Source: Thalassobacillus sp043497085 (GTDB lineage: Bacteria; Bacillota; Bacilli; Bacillales; Halobacillaceae). From it: a stretch of 64,000 nucleotides of DNA. The stretch lies in assembly GCA_043497085.1 (NCBI GenBank), contig JBIEKI010000009.1. One strand, 5' to 3'. Positions 50,049 through 58,890 of the stretch are shown piece after piece (the stretch's first letter is position 1; each line of letters begins with the position of its first letter). The notes beneath the pieces were generated by a model, which did not search any database, was not told the origin of the DNA, and worked only from the letters and a program-made list of their open reading frames with translations. The position numbers and the translations under genes were made by a program.

Positions 50049-50861
50049 ATGAAAAAAGCGGAAAATCATCTGCAACTACCGAAGGCCGTGTCACGAGACG
50101 AATGGCTTGTGGCACGCAAGGAGCTGCTGGCCAAAGAGAAGGAATTCACGAAGGCGCGGGATGCGCTGAATGCTGAACGTCGCCGACTCCCAATGGTAGA
50201 GATTGAAAAGGACTATATTTTCGAGGGGCAGCACGGTAAAACTCATCTGATTGATCTGTTTGAAGGGCGTCCTCAACTTATCGTACATCATTTCATGTTC
50301 GATCCTGATTGGGAAGCAGGTTGTCCTGCGTGTTCGCTGGCTGCCGACAATATCGGCCATCTAGCCCACCTGCATGCACGCAACACATCGCTGGCTCTGA
50401 TCTCCCGTGCTCCATTCACGAAGCTTCAGCACTACAAAGAACGCATGGGCTGGGACATCCCATGGTACTCCTCCTACGATAGCAATTTTAACTATGACTT
50501 TCACGCTACACTAGATGAATCTATCGCCCCCATTGAATACAACTACATGACCAAGGATGAACTTGTTGAGAAGGGTGTACCTGTTGATTCTGCACAATCA
50601 ATGGAAGTGCCAGGCATTAGTACCTTTCTTCACGATGGTGAAAAAATTTATCACACGTATACCACTTACGCTCGTGGAACGGATTTACTACTTGGCACCT
50701 TCAACTATCTTGATTTAACAGCACTCGGAAGGCAGGAGGATTGGGAACAGCCACCGGGACGCAGTGATGGCAAAGGTAAGTCATGGCTCCGTCGTCATGA
50801 TGAATACGATCACTCTATTGAAACGGATTCCTGTTGTCATTCAAGAAAGAGCGATTTGTAA
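50049..50861 (+). CDS. DUF899 family thioredoxin-like protein, copy 1
   Basis: A 270-residue soluble protein. LPKAVSRDEWLVARKELLAKEKEFTKARDALNAERRRLPMVEIEKDY is the DUF899 start, and LIVHHFMFDPDWEAGCPACSLAADNI contains a CPAC motif in thioredoxin position. GWDIPWYSSYDSNFNYDFH and HTYTTYARGTDLLLGTFNYLDLTALGRQED are also typical. The function is unknown, though the fold suggests redox activity. AAAGGGAG sets the start at 50049. It is a paralogue of the next gene. Confidence 0.88.
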   Translation: MKKAENHLQLPKAVSRDEWLVARKELLAKEKEFTKARDALNAERRRLPMVEIEKDYIFEGQHGKTHLIDLFEGRPQLIVHHFMFDPDWEAGCPACSLAADNIGHLAHLHARNTSLALISRAPFTKLQHYKERMGWDIPWYSSYDSNFNYDFHATLDESIAPIEYNYMTKDELVEKGVPVDSAQSMEVPGISTFLHDGEKIYHTYTTYARGTDLLLGTFNYLDLTALGRQEDWEQPPGRSDGKGKSWLRRHDEYDHSIETDSCCHSRKSDL

Positions 50862-50969
50862 TCTAAGGCCTTTCTATAAGAGATTCGTTAGTTAGAATTT
50901 ATAGGTAGTATAAGAGGTTAAATGTCAAACTGCCGGTCAGTTTTAAGAAATAGAGGGAGGTAAAATTAC

Positions 50970-51704
50970 ATGAATCAAAATGACAACACTTCTGCCCGGC
51001 CTCCAGTGGTTGACCGGGGTACCTGGCAGGCCAAACTGGATGAATTGCGGATCCGGGAGAAGGTACATACTCGCGAAGGTGACGCAATTGCGGCAGCCCG
51101 TCGTCGGCTGCCGATGGTCGAGGTGGATTCGACCATCCCGCTGATCGGCCCGGATGGCCCGGTCACGCTGCTTGAGACGTTTGAGGGCCGTCACCAGCTG
51201 ATCGCCTACTTTCACATGTGGCACACCGGCAGACCCGCCGCGGAGCAGTGCGAGGGATGCACCTTCTCCACTACCCACATCAATGAGCTGTCCTATCTGC
51301 ACTCGCGGGACGTCACATACGCGACTTTCTGTGAGGGAACATATGAGGAGAGCTCGCGGTATCGCGACTTCATGGGCTGGACGGTTCCCTGGTACTCGGT
51401 GCCCCAGGACGCCGCGGACCAGTTGATCGTTGGCCCGCACTTCGGCATCCTGGTCAGTTATCTCCGGGACGGCGACAAAGTCTACGAGACATACTGGACC
51501 ACAGGCCGCGGTAACGAACGGATGGCACCGTCGTACGGACTGCTTGACCTGACTGTATACGGCCGTCAGGAGTTCTGGGAGGATTCGCCCGAGGGCTGGC
51601 CGCAGCACTGGGGCTCCAAAGGTGGTCAGTTTCAGATGGACGGACGTCCGACCGCACAGTGGTCCCGACTGGCAGCAGGACGCTCTGACGATCTCGGGAC
51701 CTAG
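50970..51704 (+). CDS. DUF899 family protein, copy 2, GC-rich
   Basis: A 244-residue relative of the preceding gene: VDRGTWQAKLDELRIREKVHTREGDAIAAARRRLPMVEVD, then HQLIAYFHMWHTGRPAAEQCEGCTFSTTHI with C-x-x-C, GWTVPWYSVP and YWTTGRGNERM. Its DNA is strikingly GC-rich; the 60 bases from 51121 have 39 G/C by hand count, against 22 of 60 in the neighbouring gene at 51841. Codons favour GCC, CTG, CGG and GTC. This indicates recent transfer from a high-GC donor, probably an actinobacterium. The GGGAGG ribosome site upstream is of host type. Confidence 0.9.
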   Translation: MNQNDNTSARPPVVDRGTWQAKLDELRIREKVHTREGDAIAAARRRLPMVEVDSTIPLIGPDGPVTLLETFEGRHQLIAYFHMWHTGRPAAEQCEGCTFSTTHINELSYLHSRDVTYATFCEGTYEESSRYRDFMGWTVPWYSVPQDAADQLIVGPHFGILVSYLRDGDKVYETYWTTGRGNERMAPSYGLLDLTVYGRQEFWEDSPEGWPQHWGSKGGQFQMDGRPTAQWSRLAAGRSDDLGT

Positions 51705-51730
51705 GCTGCAAACTTTAAAACAGGAGGGTT

Positions 51731-52651
51731 ATGATGACAAAAACAAATCAAAATATCGTTCCACATTTGTGGTATGACAAGGAGGCGAGTGAAGCAGCAG
51801 AGTTTTATACTTCCATATTTCCGCACTCAAAAATTTTAAGTAAAACAACTCTTCAAGAAACACCATCAGGCGACTCCCATTTAATTTCATTTGCGTTGTG
51901 GGGACAGAAATTCATGGCAATAAGCGCAGGGCCTTATTTCAACTTCAATCCGATGGTGTCTTTCATGGTAAATTTCGACCCATCACGAGAAAAAGACGCG
52001 AGATCAAAGATTGATGACGTCTGGAACAAATTGTCCGAAGGCGGAAAAGTATTAATGCCAATGGATAAGTATCCGTTCAGTGAAAGGTATGGCTGGATTC
52101 AAGATAAGTATGGTTTGTCATGGCAGCTAATCCTAACCAACCCAGAGGGTGAAGAACGTCCTGCAATCGTGCGGTCGCTGATGTTTGCCGGTGATTCATG
52201 CGGCAAAGCAGAAGAAGCGCTCAATTATTATTTATCTGTATTTAAGAACGCTAAGCTGGGTAACATTGCCCGCTACCCTCAAGGCATGGAACCTGATAAA
52301 GAAGGGAGCCTCATGTTTTCTGATTTCATGCTTGAGAATCAGTGGTTTGCTGCAATGGACAGTGCGAGAAATCATGATTTCAGTTTCAACGAGGCAATCT
52401 CATTCATGGTATATTGTGACACACAAGAAGAAATTGATTACTACTGGGAGAAGCTATCTGCGGTTCCTGAATCCGAGCAGTGCGGCTGGCTGAAAGATAA
52501 GTATGGCGTGTCCTGGCAGATTGTGCCGAGAGCAATGGAAGAAATGATGAGCAGTAATAGCACCCCTGAACAAATTTCGCGTGTTAGTCAGGCAACGCTT
52601 AAAATGAAGAAACTTGATCTTGCGGAGTTACAGAAAGCGCACCAGGGATAA
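51731..52651 (+). CDS. VOC family protein with two PhnB-like (3-dmu-9_3-mt) domains
   Basis: A 306-residue protein with two tandem modules. The first (about 5-145) starts NIVPHLWYDKEASEAAEFYTSIFPHSKI and ends GWIQDKYGLSWQLI. The second (about 150-290) has RSLMFAGDSCGKAEEALNYYLSVFKNAKL and ends GWLKDKYGVSWQIVP. The repeated W-(I/L)-x-DKYG-x-SWQ(L/I) is the family hallmark. No reaction is proven for most members. CAGGAGGG precedes the start (ATG 51731 or 51734), 27 bases after the GC-rich DUF899 gene. Confidence 0.9.
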   Translation: MMTKTNQNIVPHLWYDKEASEAAEFYTSIFPHSKILSKTTLQETPSGDSHLISFALWGQKFMAISAGPYFNFNPMVSFMVNFDPSREKDARSKIDDVWNKLSEGGKVLMPMDKYPFSERYGWIQDKYGLSWQLILTNPEGEERPAIVRSLMFAGDSCGKAEEALNYYLSVFKNAKLGNIARYPQGMEPDKEGSLMFSDFMLENQWFAAMDSARNHDFSFNEAISFMVYCDTQEEIDYYWEKLSAVPESEQCGWLKDKYGVSWQIVPRAMEEMMSSNSTPEQISRVSQATLKMKKLDLAELQKAHQG

Positions 52652-52723
52652 TAAAAAATACAGCCCGCTGCTTGGTTTATGGAAGCGGGAGTTACGAAGA
52701 CTAAAATTATTGGGGGAGACACT

Positions 52724-53218
52724 ATGTCAACTCAAGTCAAAATCACTCACACTTTCAATTTTTCACGTGAACTGGTGTTTAAGGCATTCACCGAAACAGA
52801 ACATTTACAGAATTGGTGGGGGCCGAAAGGGTGGACGTTTCATGTTTCTCAATCAGAATTTAGAGCGGGAGGAGTCTTTCATTACAGTCAGAAACCTGTT
52901 GAAGGTAATGAGATGTGGGTTAAGTTTGTATACAGTGAAATTATAGTTCCAGAGAAAATCGTTTATACTAGTGTCTTTTCTGATAAGGAAGGCAACATGG
53001 TACGTGCACCTTTTAATGCAAGCTGGCCGTTGGAAACGCTAAATATCCTGACGTTCTTCGAGGACGAAGGAAAAACAACTGTTACAGCTAGTGTGAATCC
53101 TGTATCAGAAACCAAAGAGGAACTTAAAACCTTTGGTGAATCTCAGAAAATGGTTCGTGAAGGATTCTCAGGCACCTTTACTCAATTAGAAGATTATTTA
53201 TCAATGGAATCAAAATAA
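52724..53218 (+). CDS. SRPBCC/AHSA1 family protein
   Basis: A 164-residue small-ligand-binding protein of the START-like fold. ITHTFNFSRELVFKAFTETEHLQNWWGPKGWTFHVSQSEFRAGGVFHYSQ is the AHSA1 hallmark, and EEGKTTVTASVNPV... with a C-terminal long helix (QKMVREGFSGTFTQLEDYL) completes the fold. It is commonly encoded with sigma factors and DUF899/VOC genes, as here. GGGGGAGA sets the ATG at 52724. Confidence 0.92.
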   Translation: MSTQVKITHTFNFSRELVFKAFTETEHLQNWWGPKGWTFHVSQSEFRAGGVFHYSQKPVEGNEMWVKFVYSEIIVPEKIVYTSVFSDKEGNMVRAPFNASWPLETLNILTFFEDEGKTTVTASVNPVSETKEELKTFGESQKMVREGFSGTFTQLEDYLSMESK

Positions 53219-53269
53219 GTAGAATGATAGTAAACAAATGGCGGGTCAGCTTTCACAAACGAAAGCAAT

Positions 53270-53325
53270 TAAAGACCTTCAATATACAACAACTTATGCA
53301 TCGCTTGTATATTGAAGGTCTTTTT
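53270..53325 (+). terminator. Terminator after the SRPBCC gene
   Basis: GACCTTCAATATACAA and TTGTATATTGAAGGTC form a perfect 16-bp stem with a 16-base loop, followed by TTTTTTAT. It closes the DUF899-VOC-SRPBCC run. Confidence 0.9.
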
Positions 53326-53486
53326 TATCTGTAATTTCATACATGGAGTATGATTAAGAATACATGCTGAAAATTTACGGAGAAAAACTTTACTTACTTT
53401 GTAATAGAGGAGAAAATCCCTTTTTGGAGAAATAGATATAAGTAATGTATGGAGATTCCAAAAATTATATAAACAAGGGGGATTTC

Positions 53487-53861
53487 ATGAGTAAGTCGTT
53501 TATCGAACAAGTCCATTATATTCGTATACCTGTGAGAGATTTAGATGAGTCAGTTCAATGGTATAAAGATGTAATAGGTCTCCAATTGTTAACCATCACG
53601 GAAGATCCGTTTGCAATTATCAAAGTGGGCGATGGTCCGTTATTACTTGTTTTAGTCCCTACTAAAGATGCTACATATGGCCATTTTACAGTTAATGATG
53701 AACCCGCTTTTAGTATCGGCTTCACAAGTCCTGAATTAGCTGAGTTTCACCAACATCTGATTGTTAACGGTGTAAAGGTTGATGATATAAAAGAAGATAA
53801 GGGACATGCATTTTTTCACTTTTACGATCCGAGCGGTAATAAGCTTCAAGTTCACTGGTAG
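53487..53861 (+). CDS. VOC/glyoxalase family protein
   Basis: A 124-residue single-module metalloprotein. HYIRIPVRDLDESVQWYKDVIGLQLL is the usual start, SIGFTSPELAEFHQHL the middle and HAFFHFYDPSGNKLQVHW the end (with His and Glu/Gln-position metal ligands). The substrate is unknown. GGGGGATTTC precedes the ATG at 53487. It lies behind a terminator and so probably has its own promoter. Confidence 0.9.
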   Translation: MSKSFIEQVHYIRIPVRDLDESVQWYKDVIGLQLLTITEDPFAIIKVGDGPLLLVLVPTKDATYGHFTVNDEPAFSIGFTSPELAEFHQHLIVNGVKVDDIKEDKGHAFFHFYDPSGNKLQVHW

Positions 53862-53921
53862 GAGGTAATATGCAATCTATTTCTATTTAACAGTATCTAA
53901 CATTCGTTTATACTAACACTA

Positions 53922-53963
53922 CGCAAAAAAGCTCAGAGCCATGATTATGGGCTCTGAGCTTTT
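53922..53963. terminator. Bidirectional terminator
   Basis: AAAAGCTCAGAGCC and GGGCTCTGAGCTTTT form a stem of more than 12 bp with an 8-base loop. It lies between the converging VOC gene and the minus-strand membrane gene. Confidence 0.9.
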
Positions 53964-54012
53964 GGAGTGAATGCAATATTTTGGCTTTTCTGCCTAATAA
54001 ACCTTACACATG

Positions 54013-55269
54013 TTAACTTTCTTCCTGTGCTTCCTTTTTCTCCTGAGCTGCTTCTTTCTTTTCTTCGGCTGCCTCTTTTTTCTCTTCCTCTGCTTCTTGT
54101 TTTTCTTCTTCTGATTCTTGTATCTGTTCATAACGTTGTCGCTGGCGATACCCATAAGTGGAAGAGAGGACTACATCTTCATTTTCAAGCGCAGACCCGA
54201 GCGCACCGATGATAGTGGAGACGCTTGTCGCTGTCCATGCAATGTAGAAGTAATTGATGTAGCCTACACTGCCAGTTAACTGGGACTGCAACAAACCCAT
54301 CGGTATAAGTGCTATCACTGCGATCGAAAATAGCAGGAATAAAAAGAAATAATACATAGAGACCGTGACTAAAAGGGTGAGAACCGTGGCGGTGTTGTAC
54401 AATTTTCGTAAATAACTGGCATGGTTATCATTCGGCTTTTCCCATAGCTTGTGGGCGAGGATGATCCACCCTACCATCGCCAAAATGGATGCAATCGACA
54501 GCATAAACATCCGCCATATCCCGTAATTATTACTAAGCTGCCATAACGTAGGGAAAACAAGTGCGTATGATCCTGTGGTAAATGCGATAATGATGACTTT
54601 CATAAAAGATGGAAACATGGCCCACGGGCGATTAGCCCGGACCATACCTGACAAAACCCGCAGGGCCCCGCTGAAGCGGGATTTTACTGTGAACCGGACA
54701 TCAATGTTCGATTCGCTTTCATATGGTGTTTCTCTTTGAAGCGGGGAAAAGCGCTCAAACCCTCGTTTCCCGACAAGTCTTGTCGAACTTTTATTTTTCA
54801 ACTCTTTATGCTGATCGCCATTTTTAGCCTGAATCCTTTGTTCAGCCCGTTCCCTGTCTTCATCTGAGCTTCCGTAATACATCTCATTAGCTAATTGTAA
54901 AATTGATTCCCGGATCCGTTTGAACATTGGTGTCGATCCAAGGCCTGGCAGACTGATCAACGCCACATGCTCTTGAACGTAGGCTTCTGCTACAATCGGC
55001 TTTTTGTCATTAAAAAATGGCAAATCAGTAAGCGTAATTGCAAAATCCCATGCATTATCTTTTCTCTTATCCAAAGTCGCACTTAATACCTCATTGGAAT
55101 CCTCCGTCACACCTGTAAGTGCGTCAACGGTGTAGGCGACATCCCATTCGTAGTTATCGTCGACGTAATAACTGAGCAAATCCGGTAGTTGCTGCTGCAG
55201 CTTCTCTCTTAGTTCATCTGGATAACCTGGGGCTGTGATTAGTCCTAATGTTTTGGTAGATTTGCCCAT
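54013..55269 (-). CDS. Membrane protein with N-terminal soluble domain and Lys/Glu-rich tail
   Basis: A 418-residue protein. The N-terminal ~150 residues (KTLGLITAPGYPDELREKLQQQLPDLLSYYVDD...) form a soluble domain that sequence databases sometimes label wrongly as a methylene-tetrahydrofolate dehydrogenase; no folate motif is seen. Helices follow at about 205-225, 235-255, 275-320 and 335-355. The last ~35 residues are EEEKKEAAEEKKEAAQEKK-type repeats, predicted to form a charged coiled coil. AGAGGTGA places the start at 55269. Function is unknown. Confidence 0.85.
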   Translation of the reverse strand: MGKSTKTLGLITAPGYPDELREKLQQQLPDLLSYYVDDNYEWDVAYTVDALTGVTEDSNEVLSATLDKRKDNAWDFAITLTDLPFFNDKKPIVAEAYVQEHVALISLPGLGSTPMFKRIRESILQLANEMYYGSSDEDRERAEQRIQAKNGDQHKELKNKSSTRLVGKRGFERFSPLQRETPYESESNIDVRFTVKSRFSGALRVLSGMVRANRPWAMFPSFMKVIIIAFTTGSYALVFPTLWQLSNNYGIWRMFMLSIASILAMVGWIILAHKLWEKPNDNHASYLRKLYNTATVLTLLVTVSMYYFFLFLLFSIAVIALIPMGLLQSQLTGSVGYINYFYIAWTATSVSTIIGALGSALENEDVVLSSTYGYRQRQRYEQIQESEEEKQEAEEEKKEAAEEKKEAAQEKKEAQEES

Positions 55270-55472
55270 CAATTTCACCTCTGTTTCCACTTAAATTATT
55301 TACCTATACTTAATAACCGAAAATAAATTATTTAAACGGTTAATGTAGCAACTCCTGTAAAAAGTTTACTGAATACTATCGTTTAATCAGTGTGGAAGAG
55401 AAAAGCGACAAAGGATGGAAGGATTATGCAAATCATTCACGAACATGTAATAAAGATGAAAGGAGATGGGTT

Positions 55473-56231
55473 ATGAAATTAATTGATTTGAGTGTACCCC
55501 TAAGTCCTAAAGTAAAAGAGCCGCTTCCACCGGCGATTGCATACCACACCCATGAGGATGGTGCAGAACAGGGAGCTAAGATACTTGGTATGGAAAAAGA
55601 AGCCTTTCGTGACGGCAAAGCGTGGGCAACTGAAACTGTGACCGCAAATACGCATGCCGGCACACACGTGGATGCCCCGTGGCATTACGGTGAACAATCG
55701 GAAGGGAGACCGGCGCGAACCATTGAGGAAATGCCACTTGATTGGTTCTATCATGATGCCGTTTTGTTTGACTTCAGCAATCATCCGCCTGGATATGAAA
55801 TTTCCTCAGATGACCTGAAACAACAACTGAAGGAAATCGATTATTCCTTAAAACCTTACGACATCGTGCTGGTCCGAAGTGATGCCGATAAGAAACTTTA
55901 TGATGAGCAATACGCTTTCCTGCATGCAGGTGTATCAGCGGAGGCAACTCGCTGGCTGCTTGATCAGGGCATCAAAGTCGTAGGAACCGACGGCTGGGGC
56001 TGGGATATCCCTCTAAATATTCAGGCTAAGCAGCACATGGCTTCACCGGACAAAGGTGTCATGTGGGATGCTCACTACGTAGGGATTGAAAAAGAATACT
56101 GCCAAATCGAAAAGCTGGCAAACCTCGACCAAATTCCGGTCCGACATGGGTTCAAGGTATCCTGTTTCCCGGTAAAAATTGAAAAAGCAAGCGGAGCCTG
56201 GACGAGACCGGTCGCTTATATTGATGAATAA
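55473..56231 (+). CDS. Cyclase family / kynurenine formamidase-like hydrolase
   Basis: A 252-residue metal-dependent amide or lactone hydrolase. The metal motif is NTHAGTHVDAPWHYGEQ (HxGTHxDxPxH), followed by EEMPLDWFYHDAVLFDF, DIVLVRSDAD, HAGVSAEATRWLLDQGIKVVGTDGWGWD and a C-terminal VSCFPVKIEKASGAWTRPVAYID. The sequence is typical of the cyclase superfamily (isatin hydrolase, formamidase). AAAGGAG sets the ATG at 55473; the upstream in-frame extension is unsupported. The substrate is uncertain. Confidence 0.92.
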   Translation: MKLIDLSVPLSPKVKEPLPPAIAYHTHEDGAEQGAKILGMEKEAFRDGKAWATETVTANTHAGTHVDAPWHYGEQSEGRPARTIEEMPLDWFYHDAVLFDFSNHPPGYEISSDDLKQQLKEIDYSLKPYDIVLVRSDADKKLYDEQYAFLHAGVSAEATRWLLDQGIKVVGTDGWGWDIPLNIQAKQHMASPDKGVMWDAHYVGIEKEYCQIEKLANLDQIPVRHGFKVSCFPVKIEKASGAWTRPVAYIDE

Positions 56232-56235
56232 CTAA

Positions 56236-56275
56236 AATAGGGGCAGCCCCAGAACGAGGCAGCTGCCCTTTTATC
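56236..56275 (+). terminator. Terminator after the cyclase-family gene
   Basis: GGGGCAGC and GCTGCCC pair around a 14-base loop, followed by TTTTATC. Confidence 0.7.
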
Positions 56276-56315
56276 ATAGTAAGTGGAGATAGTTAAAAAA
56301 GCGAGGGATGGAAGG

Positions 56316-56630
56316 ATGCCATTAGAACAGGAAGTAATGGGAATGTTAATCGGTGGTTATGCAACGGTGATGGGGGGAGCTATGTTATTCACTTTTTTCC
56401 TTTGGATAAAGAAAAAGAATCAGGGATTGGGGTACGGGTTAATGTTAGTACATATGCTGCTTTTTTCGGTGGCCCTGTATTTTGTTATAAAAGCAATTTC
56501 ATTCGACTATAATCACCCTATGGCTTCTGAGGAAATATCTCTTCAAATAGGGATAGCCGGAGTCGTTTGGGCTGTAAGTATGCTTTTTTTAGTTTCCGGA
56601 ATCTATCATCTTTCCAAAACAAAAAAGTGA
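56316..56630 (+). CDS. Small membrane protein, unknown
   Basis: A 104-residue protein with three predicted helices (about 8-30, 37-60 and 75-97) and a short basic end (SKTKK). No family is recognised. The ATG at 56316 follows GAGGG at about 8 bases; a GTG at 56283 would add 11 residues but has a poor site. Confidence 0.7.
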   Translation: MPLEQEVMGMLIGGYATVMGGAMLFTFFLWIKKKNQGLGYGLMLVHMLLFSVALYFVIKAISFDYNHPMASEEISLQIGIAGVVWAVSMLFLVSGIYHLSKTKK

Positions 56631-56746
56631 AATTATGGTAGAGTGGACAGAAAGGATGTGGGCTATTTCACTAGGATACAAAGCTTATACCCTAGTTTTA
56701 CATACCACACATCGATCTAGCATACATAGTCAAAGGAATGAACATA

Positions 56747-57502
56747 ATGACACTACTATCTTTTCTCGCCATTTTATTGGTTGGAGTGGGAGCGGGGTTT
56801 ATTAATGTGATTGCTGGCGGCGGCTCGCTCCTTACCATGCCGATGTTAATATTTTTCGGGTTGCCATCAGCCGTAGCAAACGGAACCAATCGGATCGCGT
56901 TGATGGCTCAAAATATAGTCGCTATTGCATCTTTCCGAAAACATGGATACTTCGATTGGAAGTTCAGCACCATGCTGGCGATTCCTGCCTTGATCGGATC
57001 GATTGTGGGAGCGAACTTCGCCATTTCTCTTTCCGATGAGGTCTTTAATCGGATTCTTTCCATGGTCATGCTGCTCGTACTTTCGATTATTATTTGGAAA
57101 CCGCATAAGAAGTTGTCAAACGGTCCAACCGCAGACACACTTTCAAGGAAAATTGGACTGATCGTCATTTTCTTTTTTGTAGGAGTGTATGGAGGTTTTA
57201 TACAAGCAGGTGTCGGTTTCATTATCATTGCTTCCCTGACGGTGGTATCAGGTTTGTCTCTTGTGAAAATCAATAGCATCAAGGTTTTCGTGGTAGCTAT
57301 TTACACGCTATCCGCGCTAATCGTATTTATCATCAATGATCAAATTGATTGGGGATACGGCATTACGCTAGCCATTGGTACAAGTATCGGGGCATTTCTC
57401 GGCAGCAAATTTGCAGTACAGCGTGGGGAGAAATGGGTCCAGCGGATATTGATTGTTTCTGTCATCATCATGGCTGGTAAATTGTTTTATTCCTCACTTT
57501 AA
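56747..57502 (+). CDS. TauE/SafE family anion permease
   Basis: A 251-residue protein with about eight helices in two repeats. GVGAGFINVIAGGGSLLTMPMLIFFGLPSAVANGTNRIAL and GVYGGFIQAGVGFIIIASL are the paired TauE/SafE signatures. Members export sulfite, sulfoacetate or related anions. AAAGGA lies 9 bases before the ATG at 56747 and touches the alternative ATG at 56738. It lies 36 bases before the M20 amidohydrolase, so the two may share a transcript. Confidence 0.9.
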   Translation: MTLLSFLAILLVGVGAGFINVIAGGGSLLTMPMLIFFGLPSAVANGTNRIALMAQNIVAIASFRKHGYFDWKFSTMLAIPALIGSIVGANFAISLSDEVFNRILSMVMLLVLSIIIWKPHKKLSNGPTADTLSRKIGLIVIFFFVGVYGGFIQAGVGFIIIASLTVVSGLSLVKINSIKVFVVAIYTLSALIVFIINDQIDWGYGITLAIGTSIGAFLGSKFAVQRGEKWVQRILIVSVIIMAGKLFYSSL

Positions 57503-57537
57503 TATAGAAGGAATCTGGAGTGAAGGGGGCTTTCTGA

Positions 57538-58722
57538 ATGGTTGAACAATTAATGAAAATGTTAGAAGAACGGGAAGATGAGATGATTGCCATTCGCCGT
57601 CATTTACATAAGAATCCTGAGCTTTCATTTCAAGAAGAAAACACAGCCAACTATATTGCTGGCTTTTACCAGGATAAAGAAGTTGACATAAAAACTGATG
57701 CTGGAAATGGCCGCGGCATTATTGTAACGATAAAAGGCGGGAAACCTGGCAAAGTGGTCGCTTTGCGTGCGGACTTTGATGCACTTCCGATCACTGAAGA
57801 ATTGGAGGTGCCATTCAAGTCGAAGAATGAAGGAGTCATGCATGCCTGCGGCCATGATGCACACACCGCATATTTGTTAGTATTGGCAGATAGTCTGATC
57901 CAGCTGAAAGAGCACATTCATGGCACGGTCAAAATCATTCACCAGCATGCCGAAGAAGTGCCTCCAGGAGGGGCGAAGAGTATTGTAGAAGCAGGGTATT
58001 TAGATGATGTGGATGCGATCTTCGGTGTTCATGTCCTTCCAATGGCACCGGCAGGAACGGTCGGCTACCGCAGTGGCTATGCGTTTAACGGCCGGGCTTA
58101 CTTTAAACTTAAGATACAGGCGAGCGGAGGACATGGGTCCTCCCCGCATAAGGCGAACGATGCCATTGTTGCTGGCTCCTATTTTGTGACAGCTGCACAG
58201 ACAATCGTCAGCCGCAGGGTAAACCCGCTTCGGACAGGGGTAGTGACGATTGGATCCTTTGACGGAAAAGGGAGCTTCAATGTCATTAAGGATAGTATTG
58301 AAATTGAGGGAGACATCCGTTACTCCGATAATGAAACGAAGGATGTCATCAGCAATGAGATTCATCAAATTGCCAAAGGGTTGGAAGAAACCTTCGGGGT
58401 GACTTGCGAACTCACGTATAAGCCAGACTATCCGCCATTATACAATGATCCTGAATTAACTACATTTGTTGCGGAGATCTTAAAGAACACGGACGATGAA
58501 GACATCAAAGAAATCAAGGAATTTCCAAAACTTTCTCCTTCCGAAGATTTTGCTTACTATCTGGAAAAGGTTCCTGGTTCTTATTTCTTTATTGGCTGCA
58601 CGCCAAAAGGTGTAGAGAAACCATATTTTAATCATCATCCGAAATTTGAAATTGATGAAGATTGTCTGCTTGTCGCAGCTAAATCTGTCGGGATGGTGGT
58701 GTTCAATTATTTGAATGAGTGA
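57538..58722 (+). CDS. M20 family amidohydrolase/aminoacylase
   Basis: A 394-residue metal-dependent hydrolase (M20D, N-acyl-amino acid or hippurate type). The metal residues are in GVMHACGHDAHTAYLL (Cys, His), IIHQHAEEVPPGG (His, catalytic Glu-Glu), GVHV and late PYFNHHPKFEIDE (His). The dimerisation domain is about 185-295 (QASGGHGSSPHKANDAIVAG). The length and order are standard. AAGGGGG precedes the ATG. The natural substrate cannot be inferred beyond N-acyl amino acids or their peptides. Confidence 0.94.
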   Translation: MVEQLMKMLEEREDEMIAIRRHLHKNPELSFQEENTANYIAGFYQDKEVDIKTDAGNGRGIIVTIKGGKPGKVVALRADFDALPITEELEVPFKSKNEGVMHACGHDAHTAYLLVLADSLIQLKEHIHGTVKIIHQHAEEVPPGGAKSIVEAGYLDDVDAIFGVHVLPMAPAGTVGYRSGYAFNGRAYFKLKIQASGGHGSSPHKANDAIVAGSYFVTAAQTIVSRRVNPLRTGVVTIGSFDGKGSFNVIKDSIEIEGDIRYSDNETKDVISNEIHQIAKGLEETFGVTCELTYKPDYPPLYNDPELTTFVAEILKNTDDEDIKEIKEFPKLSPSEDFAYYLEKVPGSYFFIGCTPKGVEKPYFNHHPKFEIDEDCLLVAAKSVGMVVFNYLNE

Positions 58723-58825
58723 TGAAAGTTAAGGTTTGCGGTTTCCTTCTCAAGTGGTTTGTTAGCTCTGGTAATTCTTAGAGTAGAAGTTAATAAACGT
58801 CCTCGTATTGAGATATTAGCAACTT

Positions 58826-58870
58826 ATCTGCCATAACTCTGAGGTATTCAGAGTTATGGCAGATTTACTT
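58826..58870 (+). terminator. Long perfect hairpin after the M20 gene
   Basis: The 17-base arms 58826-58842 and 58848-58864 (ATCTGCCATAACTCTGA and its complement) are perfectly paired around a 5-base loop and followed by TTACTTTAT. It is a likely terminator about 100 bases past the stop. Confidence 0.7.
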
Positions 58871-58890
58871 TATAAGAGAAATTAAGTTTT

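Noticed and set aside
51454..51711. Long minus-strand frames over the GC-rich DUF899 gene
   Set aside because: High-GC DNA produces long spurious frames; only the + strand frame has DUF899 motifs and a ribosome site.
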